From Miscanthus floridulus (lineage: Eukaryota; Streptophyta; Magnoliopsida; Poales; Poaceae), in the NCBI RefSeq assembly GCF_019320115.1, contig NC_089595.1, positions 107,586,158 through 107,650,157 on the forward strand: a stretch of 64,000 nucleotides of DNA. The letters are read 5' to 3'. The notes beneath the pieces are model-generated. The model did not search any database. It was given only the letters and a program-made list of their open reading frames with translations, and was not told the origin of the DNA. Positions 1 through 8,986 of the stretch are shown one piece after another. Numbering within the stretch: position 1 is the first letter of the stretch; each line of letters begins with the position of its first letter. Both the position numbers and the translations under genes were made by a program.

Positions 1-24
1 TCAGTTAAGCTTTTCCTTTTGCAG

Positions 25-234
25 CCACAATCTGTAGCCTACCTCAAACCAGTGAGCTCACAAGGGAGCGAAGTCCAGTGCTCCTGTTGCATTGGATCCC
101 TTTCAACACTTCAACCTGAAAACCAGCGTGTAGGACGCTCTGTCCAGTGCAGAGATCAGCTTAGATTAGTGCAAATTGGGTCGATTCCAAACCGCTGTTC
201 CTTTCACCCAGCGTCAGCAAAACCAACGGTTTAG
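25..234 (+). CDS. Candidate 3'-terminal exon of an unidentified plus-strand gene
   Basis: A pyrimidine-rich tract followed by GCAG ends at base 24, which is a good splice acceptor. From base 25 the frame stays open for 69 codons and stops with TAG at 232-234. The peptide is Cys/Ser/Gln-rich (for example SEVQCSCCIGSLSTL) and I recognise no domain. The rest of the gene would lie left of the window. The following few hundred bases contain no further open frame and could be 3' UTR. The gene would be convergent with the minus-strand Utp12 gene that ends at 1300. The open frame could also be chance, so confidence is low. Confidence 0.3.
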   Translation, partial: PQSVAYLKPVSSQGSEVQCSCCIGSLSTLQPENQRVGRSVQCRDQLRLVQIGSIPNRCSFHPASAKPTV

Positions 235-1299
235 CCGCCATGGGGGAGCTCGCGACAGACAGTCGTATTCTACAGCCACTTGATGTACTTGCTTCAGAAA
301 CCATGTCCAAGTTCAGGCCATTGTTGTAAACAAGAGTTTGTAACAGCTCGTTTACTTACTACTACTAGTATTTATTCTCCAGTGAAGCCGGGCCACTGGC
401 CATTACTTGTAGCACTAGTTGCTGTACTTGATCAGGAGCTCTGAAGTTTGTTTTGGCCGCTTCTGCCTGCAAATCAAAGAACAGAATTCAGAAAGGGAGA
501 AAGTCATCAGCACGCGTCAGATTCTCCCACAATTCGCTTAGTACCTCTAATCTGAATTTATGTTTTCCCCAACCCTTTTGATATGCGTCTGTATGAAAAC
601 TAGCTGATCTCGTTTCTCGTGCGTGTGTGTGTCAGCAGAAAGATGAAGCGTCGATGATCTGCACTATTCACGTTTCACGGTATAAAAATGGTTGACGCTG
701 CTGATAACACGCGCCAGTTGTTCAGTGTATGCGGCTGTTCAAGTTAAGTCAAATACTTAACAAATGCCTTGGCCAAGACATTAAAAATGAAAGACACAGT
801 AAGATGGGCGTTGGCCAGCCGACTTTAAAAGTCAAAGAGCCGGATAGGTTTGTTTAAGTTTGCAAGTCAGCAGCTGTTGTTCGCACGAAGGGAGATCATT
901 TCAAAATGTTTGGTCGGTCAGAGCCAACGCACAACCATCGACCCAACGGTTCAATACTCCCGAAATTAGCCTCTGAGTGATAATTGTGACCTCAAGCACC
1001 ATATACATAGACAATTACCCTTCATAGGAGCACAAATTATAAGAGGGGGAATGGTTACTTTGCTCAATCAATTGCATTAACTACCCTTCTCAGCTCAAAT
1101 GTCAATATATCATCCAAAAACTTGTTGAAAACATTCACTTAGGTGGGTAAAATCTACTGAGATAATATGACGCACGGAATAGATGCAGTTAAGCTCGACA
1201 AAGTACAGGCACAACCATCTCCAGCAGTCATCGTGAAATCCATCTTATGGGGATAATCGATATTCCAAAACGCTCAGTGCTTGGGAGAGTAAAAGTCAA
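235..1299. other. Intergenic stretch between two convergent 3' ends
   Basis: There is no supported gene or mobile element here. It presumably holds the 3' UTR of the candidate exon ending at 234 and, towards 1299, the 3' UTR of the minus-strand Utp12-domain gene. No repeat structure or RNA gene was seen. Confidence 0.4.
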
Positions 1300-4200
1300 T
1301 CAGCCGCTCATGATCTCACTTCCATCTGAATTTTCAGAGGCATCAGTAACATCACCTAGCTCTTCAGCCTCTTCTCTGTCGGTTTCCATAGCATCAACTT
1401 CAGACTCTTCATCATCCGTGTCCTTGTCTTCATAAATTATCGGTGGTGGCACCTCCTCATCAGCTTCATCATCAGCAATCTGGATCATAATAGTAGGATT
1501 AATTGTAATTTCAAAAATGGTCATCCGTTGCTGGGAAGGAAACTTACCTCGTTGAAAAGGTAATCTAGAGCGGTGGAGAGTTGCAATGCCGACTTGAATG
1601 TTGATGTTCTTGCATCAATAAGCTGGAAAAAAATGTAGCCAGTAAAATCTGTGTCCAATAGTAAACATGACTTAAATTGCTATCATGCTATATGAACTGT
1701 ACAAGGACCCAAAAACTGGCAGGATAGACTTTTTGAGGCTACATTGTCTTGTTGCAGACCAAACTCAGCATGTCCAGGGAGGAGTGATGAGTAGAATATC
1801 CTTAACAGCCCGTTTGGATGTTGGTATTCAGGCCCAGAATTTGGAATTGGCATTGGTACCCCCTAATTCTATTGTTTGGATGGGGTCTTGGTATTGGCCT
1901 TTGGAAATGGGCTCCAATGCCATGCGGCATTCAGTCTACCTGTGCAACATATGAAGAAAATATCTACATGAAGAAGATTACGTCTAGCTATCCAAATTAG
2001 GATCACACCAGCAAACACCATAGTACCACATGCTGGAGCATCACCCCAACATATATACATCAAAGTACCACCAGACTAATTGATGGTACTAGTCTGGTGG
2101 TACTTTGATGTATATATGTTGCGGTGATGCTCCAGCATGTGGTACTATGATGTTTGCTGGTGTGATCCTAATTTGCATAGCTGGATGTTCTTCATGTAGA
2201 TATTTTCTTCATACGTAAGCTCGCCATGCCCGGGATCGAGCTTCCCCATGGCGGCCTCGCTCGCTCCCCCCTGCTGTTGGTGAGCCGCCGGGGTGGAGCG
2301 CCCCCCATGGCCGTGGCTGCCGAGGTCCACTTGCCATGCCCGGGTTCGAGCTCCCCCGCTGTGGTCGAGCTGCCGGGGTCGAGCTCCCCCTGCCGTTGAG
2401 ATCGCCCCTGCTTTCCATGGACGCCGCCGTCGAGCTCCCCCGCGATTGAGCTCTGCACGCCATGGATGCCGCTGTTGAGAGTTTCAATTCTATGGTTTTG
2501 CATCCAAACAGGTATTGGATTTGAGCTACTTGCTAGGATTCCAAAAAACAATTCGATGGTCATCTGAACAACAATATTCAAATTGTGGCCATTTCAATAC
2601 TATGGCTGATTTGGTATTGAACCCAATTCAATTCCAACCCCCTCAATATCTACCATCCAAACGGACCCTAATACAGTGCAATTTCACTTTTAAATCAGTC
2701 AGTAAGATTACAGGCATGAATCATCAATAAATGATCACCAGGATGAGTGTTCCTTTCAAGCATAATTTAATGTTGGCACGCAGGGTTCTATTAGAGTTTT
2801 TTCATATAACTTCTTAGAGACAGATATTGCATTGAACATTCTTCACAGCAATGGGGTTACTTCGGTTTACTAACCTGGTAGAGCGAGTTGAGCAATGACA
2901 GAGAAAACTCCTGAGACACTATGCTGCTCATGTGTCGATTTAGTAAAGTTTGCAGCCATGGGAGTAAACAAACCAACACTGCGCCCCTGAGTAGGTAAAG
3001 GTCTAGAAATTAGTCGGTTGTACCAAATTGTGATAACCAATTAAAGAGTAACACTGAAACTTAGAAATGTACAGCGTTAGCATCCTTCTAAGTAGCCAGG
3101 ATCCTCGATCCCAAAAGGTAAACAAATCATGACAATATACAAATCAGCACTATGTTTAAACATATCATGACAATATACACAGCATTACAGCAGAATAAGG
3201 AACTCAACAAGCAGAAAAAGTCATTGGGATCAGGATGTCAACACTATGCTTATAAATTACAATCAATGTTTTCAAGTCGTCCGATTAATCGTGAACTCGT
3301 CCTAATCGGTCCCTGGTGTTCGATTAGGAGGTCCGACTCGATTAGCTCGACTAGAAAGCTGGTCGTCCGATTAGTCGTCCGACTAGGCCATGGACGACCA
3401 GTGTGGTTGCTCTGTTTTTTTAGGCCTGTTCAACCGGGCCTATATGTGACCTATTGGGTTTCCAATTTGGCCTATTAGGGTTAGAATAGGCACCCCAAAA
3501 CACTGGAGGCACGCAGGCACGGTGGCAAACGCAGGGCGGCCGCAATTTTTCCCCGCGCGCCTCCAACCTCCCACGCGCGCGTTTCCTGCATCCCACGCGC
3601 GATTCCTCCCCTTCCCGCGCGCGATTCCCTCTCTCTCGTGAGCTATTCCCCTCCCTCGTGTGCTATTCCCCTCCCTTGCACGCTATTCTCCTCTCTGGTG
3701 AGCTGTGAAGCCAACGGCGCCCTCTGCCAGGTCAAGTGGCCGCGGTCTTCGTGATGAGCTGCTCCAACGACGATATGTGCCTTTCCCCTCTCCATCTTCT
3801 TCCCTCCTCCCCCATCCCTCACTCTGCAGGCTCTCTGGCTCTCTGCTAGACTGCTAGGTTGCTTGCTGTGTTGTACTGCTGTCCCTTTGCTATTCTCTGG
3901 TTCCAAAGGAAAGAGAAGCAATCCACTCTGCTAGACTAATCGCCCTGGTCGACGAGTAATCACGATTAGTCGCCTGGTCGGTCCCATGGCGACTAAGTTC
4001 GACTAGACGACTTGAAAACATTGATTACAATAAGGGCGTACCCAGTGCAGAGAGCTCCCGCTCTGTGCGGGGTCTGGGGAAGGGTGTCAGTGGCAAGCCT
4101 TACCCTCGCTTGTGCAATGCGAGGAGACCGCGACTCGAACCCGGGACCTTCCGGTCACAGGCGGTAAGACTCTACCACTTGCACCAGGCCCACCCTTCAT

Positions 4201-6093
4201 GCTTATAAATTACAATGAACATACATGTACAAATAAGATCTGGATACACACCATCTTACATGCTTATGCATTCCAATGGACACAAATATATGAATCAGAT
4301 TAGATATGCATAAACATCATGTTGTCTCTCAGCAGCCATTCATGTGTAATTATATAACTAGTTTCCAAACCACAGTCCCCAACAGCAAGGCAAGGAGTGG
4401 AGAAAGCCACAAAAACCATGACAATAATAATAAATGATTAGAAAAGAATAACAAGAGACTAATTACTGTAAGAATTGGAAGGCCCTGGTTCAAGCATGAA
4501 TATATAGTTGATGGCGCGCAAGCCCCACATGGGCCATCTCATACTCAATGAATTATCAGTTACATGCACCACATAATTTTTGTGTATTAAATCAACAAAA
4601 AACACCTCCACAGAATATTACCTAGATTGTATTTGCAACACAAAGAACTTCAGAAGCTTCACAACATCTGCTGGTGTTAGGAGTGATATAGACTTTGTGA
4701 TAACCTGTGTAACCCAGCAGTAAATTATGAGACATAGTGAACTCTCTGCAATTCGTCAAGAACAATCTGAATGTTACTGAACTTTAGTAAATATATGGAT
4801 TAACAAATTTTGACTACGGTTTTCATACAACCTATTCTGTTTATTTTCAATTTTGTCAAGAAATAAAATCACTAACATGGGAGTAGCAAGAGAAAAGATG
4901 ACTATATATGATCAACCTAAGACTAGAACACATTCAGTTAAACCATCCAATTCACCATTCAGCCAAGTACAATTGGTCAAGAGCAGTTCTGTAGTTTTCC
5001 TTTTCTAGTTATGATAGAATTCTACTGACCTGAAGAAAGGAAAACATGTGAGGCTAGCATCACCTAAACTTGCATATGCCAAGCAAAGTGTGCAGGCCTA
5101 CTTACAGACACAAACATATGCTGCTTTGGACATAAACATTGTCTCCCAAAGAAAACTTTTGAGTGCTGAGTGTTTTATTGAAACAAATGCATATATGGTT
5201 TTTTACTTGTCCAGTCTAAGAACTTTGAACGATATTGATAGTCCAGCTTCATAAGCTTGATAGCATGTAATGTCAAATCAACAAAGATTTTTTACTAGAG
5301 GGAGCAAAACTTTCATCAGTGATAACAGGGATGAAGTTTATTTCAGATTAGATGGGCAGTACAACCAACAAATGATATTTATCTTCTTAATGCAATGATG
5401 CGCAGCTCTCCTGCGTCTTTGAGAAAAAAAAAACAACTAACAAAGGATAAGAGCCAGAAGGAGAAGATGCTTTCACCAAACTTAGTACAGAAAACAATAC
5501 CTTCTCATCTCTATTATACAAGCAAGTTAACAATGCTACGTTATCATCAGCACGAAGAGCTTGCTTCAGCAAGATATGGACTGAATCTGCACTTGGTGGT
5601 GCCATAGAGAGCGATTGCTTTTCAGTATCACTCATTCCATTCTCTCTATTGATCAGATTCAGGGTTGCTAGTTTTTCCTCCATAGTAGGTTCATCAAGAT
5701 TATACTCTGACATTTCCTCACTGATGGCTGTGCCTGAAACTTCCCAAAGGGAAAAAAAATGCAAAAGCCAGTTAAGTAAAAAGAACAAGAAAATAAAGGG
5801 TGCCCTTAACTCTGTTCATTCATATTCAAGTAGTTAGTGCACGAGATAATCAACTTTTCAACTCCATCAGTGTTATATATTAAAAATATAAGTGTGCCAT
5901 TTGTATAGGAGATGTAAACGAACCTCAGAATTTCAATTTTAAAGAGGTGCTAAACTTAGCTAGGACATGTCTCACCATTAGTAGAATCCAAAACAGATGA
6001 CGTTCTCTTCCTTGGTCTTCTTCTTTTCTTTGCACTTCCTTTTTTCTTTTCTTCTCCTTGATGAGTGGGGGTTGTCTTCTCTTGCAAATCCAT
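1300..6093 (-). CDS. Utp12-domain nucleolar protein (WDR43/Utp5 C-terminal-like), six coding exons
   Basis: The spliced CDS is 6093-5976, 5733-5501, 4704-4622, 2986-2875, 1622-1548 and 1479-1300 (801 nt, 266 residues). All five introns are GT..AG and the phases join cleanly. The start ATG (6093-6091) has in-frame TAG and TAA just upstream within its own exon, so translation starts there. Residues 16-30 are a basic nuclear localisation signal (KKKGSAKKRRRPRKR). Residues about 85-207 match the Utp12 domain found at the C-terminus of WDR43/Utp5, with PPSADSVHILLKQALRADD, TPADVVKLLKFFV and LLNSLYQLIDARTSTFKSAL. Residues 208-266 are an acidic Asp/Glu tail. Utp5-type proteins act in the t-UTP/small-subunit processome in early 18S rRNA processing. 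The usual N-terminal WD40 repeats are absent, so this is either a short plant paralogue or a partial duplicate. The clean splice sites and open frame favour a working gene. Confidence 0.85.
1806..2668. mobile_element. Tourist/PIF-Harbinger-like element in intron 4 of the Utp12 gene
   Basis: The ends are inverted (CAGCCCGTTTGGATG on the left, complement of GGGTCCGTTTGGATG on the right) and flanked by TAA at 1803-1805 and 2669-2671, the 3-bp duplication typical of Tourist/PIF-Harbinger elements. There is no transposase. The interior holds a large foldback (1950-2213) and a GC-rich low-complexity part (about 2220-2480) built from repeated GAGCTCCCCC/CCATGG-like words. The element lies wholly within intron 4 (2874-1623), and the flanking splice sites are intact. 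Confidence 0.65.
1950..2213. repeat. Near-perfect foldback with 11-nt loop inside intron 4
   Basis: The left arm is 1950-2078, the loop 2079-2089 and the right arm 2090-2213. The arms match over about 125 nt with only a handful of mismatches, for example around 1979-1990. The structure reads as a hairpin on either strand, so the Utp12 pre-mRNA would contain it. It is probably a nested MITE. No clear target duplication was seen directly at its edges. Confidence 0.8.
3264..4023. mobile_element. Non-autonomous hAT element in intron 3 of the Utp12 gene
   Basis: The terminal inverted repeats are CAATGTTTTCAAGTCGTC (left) and its complement (right). The element is bounded by the perfect 8-bp duplication ATTACAAT at 3256-3263 and 4024-4031, as for hAT transposons. 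Subterminal regions carry repeated GATTAGTCG/CGACTAA words near both ends. The interior is GC-rich and C/T-rich and encodes no recognisable transposase, so it depends on an autonomous relative for movement. Confidence 0.85.
4032..4198 (-). mobile_element. Au-type SINE (tRNA-derived)
   Basis: On the minus strand this begins with a tRNA-like head. An A-box-like TGGTGCAAGTGG is followed by the B box GGTTCGAGTC (4141-4132), then a tRNA-unrelated body ending GGGTACGCCC. The sequence matches the Au SINE family found in grasses and other plants. It has an 18-bp target duplication, ATGCTTATAAATTACAAT, at 4199-4216 and 3246-3263. The second copy is separated from the SINE tail by the hAT element inserted later. 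Confidence 0.85.
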
Positions 6094-6122
6094 AACTCCA
6101 AATTACTAGTTATTCACGGTTG
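6094..6122 (-). other. Leader part of the first coding exon of the Utp12-domain gene
   Basis: On the minus strand TTCTTTTGCAG ends at 6123, giving a splice acceptor 29 nt before the start codon. This implies an untranslated upstream exon in the GC-rich block to the right. The in-frame TAG and TAA between this acceptor and the ATG rule out an N-terminal extension through this exon. Confidence 0.55.
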
Positions 6123-6169
6123 CTGCAAAAGAATAGCAGCTTAGATCAATGACACACATCTAAACAGGG

Positions 6170-6598
6170 TTCCAAAAAGCGGCACTAAGCGCACGCTTCT
6201 GAAGCGCTACGCGGACGGGTAACGCTTCGCTTTGGGGCATAAGCGTTCCCAAAGCGGCGCGACCGCCTTGGTGGAGCAGTGGCTGCTGGCTCCCGCCGGC
6301 CGCGCGCGGCGCGCAGCGAGCAGCGCAGCTGCCGGGGGCGGGCGCCGTCGAAGGTCCAGCGGAGGGGGGAGGGGAGAGGGAGGTGCGCACGCAGGGTCGC
6401 CGGCCGGTGTGCAGAGGACCGGAGGCGAGGGCGCGAGGAGACTGGCGAGAGGCGGGAGGGGGAGCCGCTGACGCCGCCGCCGAGCCTGGGACTGCCCCGC
6501 CGTCGCTGAGAGCCCGAGCCTGAGCGCCAACGCCGTCGCCTGCGTGCCGAGCAGAAGATGGAGCGCCGGTGCCGGCGCCGGCGCAAACCGAGCTAGGC
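6170..6598 (-). other. GC-rich block, probable 5' UTR exon/intron of the Utp12-domain gene
   Basis: The stretch is strongly GC-rich and open in several frames on both strands, with Arg/Ala/Pro-rich predicted peptides, which indicates composition rather than coding. It lies between the site II/telo-box cluster and the leader acceptor at 6122. The 6176-6290 part holds several AAGCG/CGCTT runs of unclear origin. The exact exon boundary cannot be read. Confidence 0.35.
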
Positions 6599-6668
6599 TA
6601 GGGTTATCCTGTTGGGCCATTACATCGTTTTGGGCTATGAATGCGAAGTAGAAAAAAAGTTCTGGGCC
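6599..6668 (-). promoter_or_regulatory. Site II (TGGGCY) and telo-box cluster upstream of the Utp12-domain gene
   Basis: Three TGGGCY site II elements are visible at 6613-6618, 6631-6636 and 6663-6668. A telo-box core (TAACCCTA on the minus strand) lies at 6606-6599. In plants this pair of motifs is typical of promoters of ribosomal-protein and ribosome-biogenesis genes, through TCP and Pur-alpha/TRB-type factors. The position, about 500 bp upstream of the start codon and beyond a probable 5' UTR intron, fits the promoter of the minus-strand Utp12 gene. The transcription start was not located. Confidence 0.6.
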
Positions 6669-6778
6669 AAATTTCAGGGGAGTCTACCGACTACCTGGAC
6701 TATCCTTTGAGCCCGCCTACTAACCATCATACTCACAGACAAAAACAAAATTTGTAAAGAGTCTAGCTTCTAGTTTTA

Positions 6779-6883
6779 GGCCCCCTTTGGAATGCGTTTT
6801 TTTTTTCTGTTCCTGTGTTTTTTATGTGGAAAAAACTAATTCCTGTCGAATTCCTATAAAATTGCTGCGTTCCAAAGAGAGTC
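6779..6883. mobile_element. Tourist-like MITE, 105 bp
   Basis: The ends are GGCCCCCTTTGGAATGCG and the inexact complement GCGTTCCAAAGAGAGTC. TTA duplications lie at 6776-6778 and 6884-6886. It is A/T-rich inside with no coding capacity. It is just upstream of the site II/telo-box cluster of the Utp12 gene. Confidence 0.7.
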
Positions 6884-7049
6884 TTAAATGCCCTAGGTGC
6901 TATACAAGTTAAGGTGTGGGTCCTTCTAAGCTGAGACTTGAGTTATGATGAATTGAATTACCTATTTTCTTCTAAATGATGAGGGTCTCATGCCTTTTCT
7001 CCCCACGTAGTTATGTGATCCTAAGTCGAGAAGATCTCCTCCACTCCCC

Positions 7050-7310
7050 GCAGTAGTGTCTTTTATACTCCACCTTGTAGTATAATATACTTTTAGTTAT
7101 CTTAAGTCAAATTATTATAAATCTGATCAAGTTTATAGAAAAAGTATTAAAATCCATAACATAAGTTATTAAATTATAAAAAATGCATTTGATCATGTAT
7201 CTAAAGAAGCTCATTGGTATGGTAAAGATAAAGATTATTATTTTTTCTACAAACTTAGTCAAGTTTAGGATGGTTTGACTTAGGATCAATCAAGGCAACA
7301 ACTGTATGTT
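7050..7310. mobile_element. Degenerate Stowaway-like MITE
   Basis: The A/T-rich stretch has paired words such as ATCAAGTTTATAGAAAAAGTA near the left and TTTCTACAAACTTAGTCAAG near the right, in inverted orientation, as in Stowaway/mariner MITEs of grasses. Exact ends and a TA duplication could not be fixed, so the coordinates are approximate. Confidence 0.35.
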
Positions 7311-7733
7311 TTGACCCCTCCTAACAACTAAATTTTGCCCATACACTTACACTGTCTTATTACAATATTTACACTGTCTTATTATTATATTTACAATGAT
7401 TTCTTTAGTATAATTTATTGGACAGAGTGATGTAATTTAGGTATTTCTATGGATTGCAGATCCCAAAAACATATATGCCAATTTTTTTAGAAAATTTTAC
7501 AAATTATTTCTATGAATTGCATATATAAGAGAAATATATGTCAAATTGTTCACAAATTTCAGAAAAAAAAAACAAATTGTGTTGACATGCGCCTTACCAG
7601 GTCCGTTCCACCTATAACGGGTTCTGCTCTCTCTCTCCACGAGCGCCTCCATCCGCCCGAGCCAATCGCCCACCGCGGCACCGCTCGCCCTCACCTGTCG
7701 CGTCACGCTCAGCCTCAGCCGCTCGCTCGCTAT

Positions 7734-8699
7734 GGTCGTGTTTGATTTCACGCATCTAGCTGCCCTGGCCGACTAGCCTGGCTATGGCCAGCCAGAGCCC
7801 GGTCCGAATGGTAAGAATGCCATGTTTGATTGCCTGTTCCTGTAGAGCCGAGCTCAGGTGAGAACGTGTTTGTTTGCAAGAGTATGGTGACCCTAAACCT
7901 AGAACATGGTGACGTTACCCTCCAAACATCGTCTTTGGCATTTCATCTAACACATGGAGGGCGTCGGTCCGGCGAGCTCCGGCGAGACCGCGAGGCCTTC
8001 TGCGCCCGCCATGGCCGGCTGCACATCGCCCACGAGGTCCGGAGAGGCCGCGCACGCGAGATCTGGCGAGACGCCGTCGCTGCGCCGGCCATGCACGCGC
8101 CCCGGCCTCCTTCCTCGGGCGCTGACCGCCGCCGCGAGCCACCGCCCGCCATGGCCGTGCCCCGTCCCTGCCTCCGCGCATGCCCGCCGTACGCGCTCCG
8201 TTGGGCCGTGGCCGCGTCTCCACTTCTTCTCCAGCGTGCTCCCAGCACCACCGCGCCTACCACCAGCTCCAGCGACCGCGAGGTCCTGGCCATGGCCGAG
8301 CCAATCGGTTCTTCCTCGCACTCCTTGCTGGCGTCTTCCTGTATGCGCGGAGGCGGGCGAGGTACGTCGAGGTGGGCATGGACTGGGAGCTGGAGAGGGT
8401 CCCCGAGCTTGCCTCCTGCTTCCGTGAGGTCGGCGGCGACCACGAACGGCGTGACCTGAGCGCTGCGGGAGGTGAGAAGTCAGGAGGGGAGGTGAGTAGG
8501 TGGCTCGAGCGTGTCTTCGGTGCTGAAGCGAGCCGGGGCCGCCCAGAAACGAAGTTGGATTTCGTTTCCTGGGAGCCAGCAGAGAGAGGGCCTTTTGCAT
8601 CCGGCTGGCCTGGCTCGTTGGTGGGCTCAAGAAGTCAAACACCAGCAGTTGCAGCCCACGGGCGCAGCCACGCCTCCCGGGCCGAAATCAAACACGCCC
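7734..8699. mobile_element. GC-rich terminal-inverted-repeat element with possible captured coding fragment
   Basis: A 16-bp terminal match, GGTCGTGTTTGATTTC (7734-7749), is inverted at 8684-8699 with one mismatch. The interior is very GC-rich. A plus-strand frame around 8290-8560 would encode a hydrophobic stretch followed by basic residues (RFFLALLAGVFLYARRRAR), which could be a captured host fragment, but no family is recognisable. No convincing target-site duplication was found, so the superfamily is open. Confidence 0.4.
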
Positions 8700-8986
8700 T
8701 GCGTGACCCGCTCGGCCACCGCTCGCCCAAGCAGATGACAAATCCAACGGATTGAAAATCGGTTGCCCACAGCCTGTAAAACAACCGGTTATTTAATAGC
8801 AATTCTCAAAATCTATTATGTTCTATGACAGAGGGAGTAGTCACACTGCAATCCAATTTAACTAACTTAGCACAACCCGCAGCTTCAGAGTGGATTATTA
8901 CAGTATAGTTGCTATGTCACCGGCCTAGTGGCAATCGATACTTAGTACACATTATTAGCCAAAGTCAGTATAGACTTCAGCCAAAT
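8700..8986. other. 3' flank of the IBR1-like gene
   Basis: It probably contains the 3' UTR of the minus-strand SDR gene. GACAGAGGGAGTA at about 8829 resembles the end of a Stowaway-type MITE, but no partner end was found. Otherwise no feature is visible. Confidence 0.35.

Noticed and set aside
2209..2581. Overlapping ORFs in the intron 4 Tourist-like element
   Set aside because: They come from GC-rich low-complexity words on both strands, with no domain and no start or stop conservation.
4032..4198. A tRNA gene suggested by A and B box motifs
   Set aside because: The tRNA-like part has no cloverleaf end or anticodon arm that fits, and it is followed by a SINE body with an 18-bp target duplication. 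It is an Au SINE.
6207..6620. Minus-strand Arg/Ala/Pro-rich ORF of 137 codons as a separate gene
   Set aside because: The GC-rich stretch is open in several frames on both strands. It overlaps the promoter/5' UTR region of the Utp12 gene and matches no known protein.
7830..8642. Several overlapping long ORFs on both strands in the GC-rich element
   Set aside because: Open frames on both strands follow from the high GC content. None is recognisable. Only a possible captured fragment is noted.
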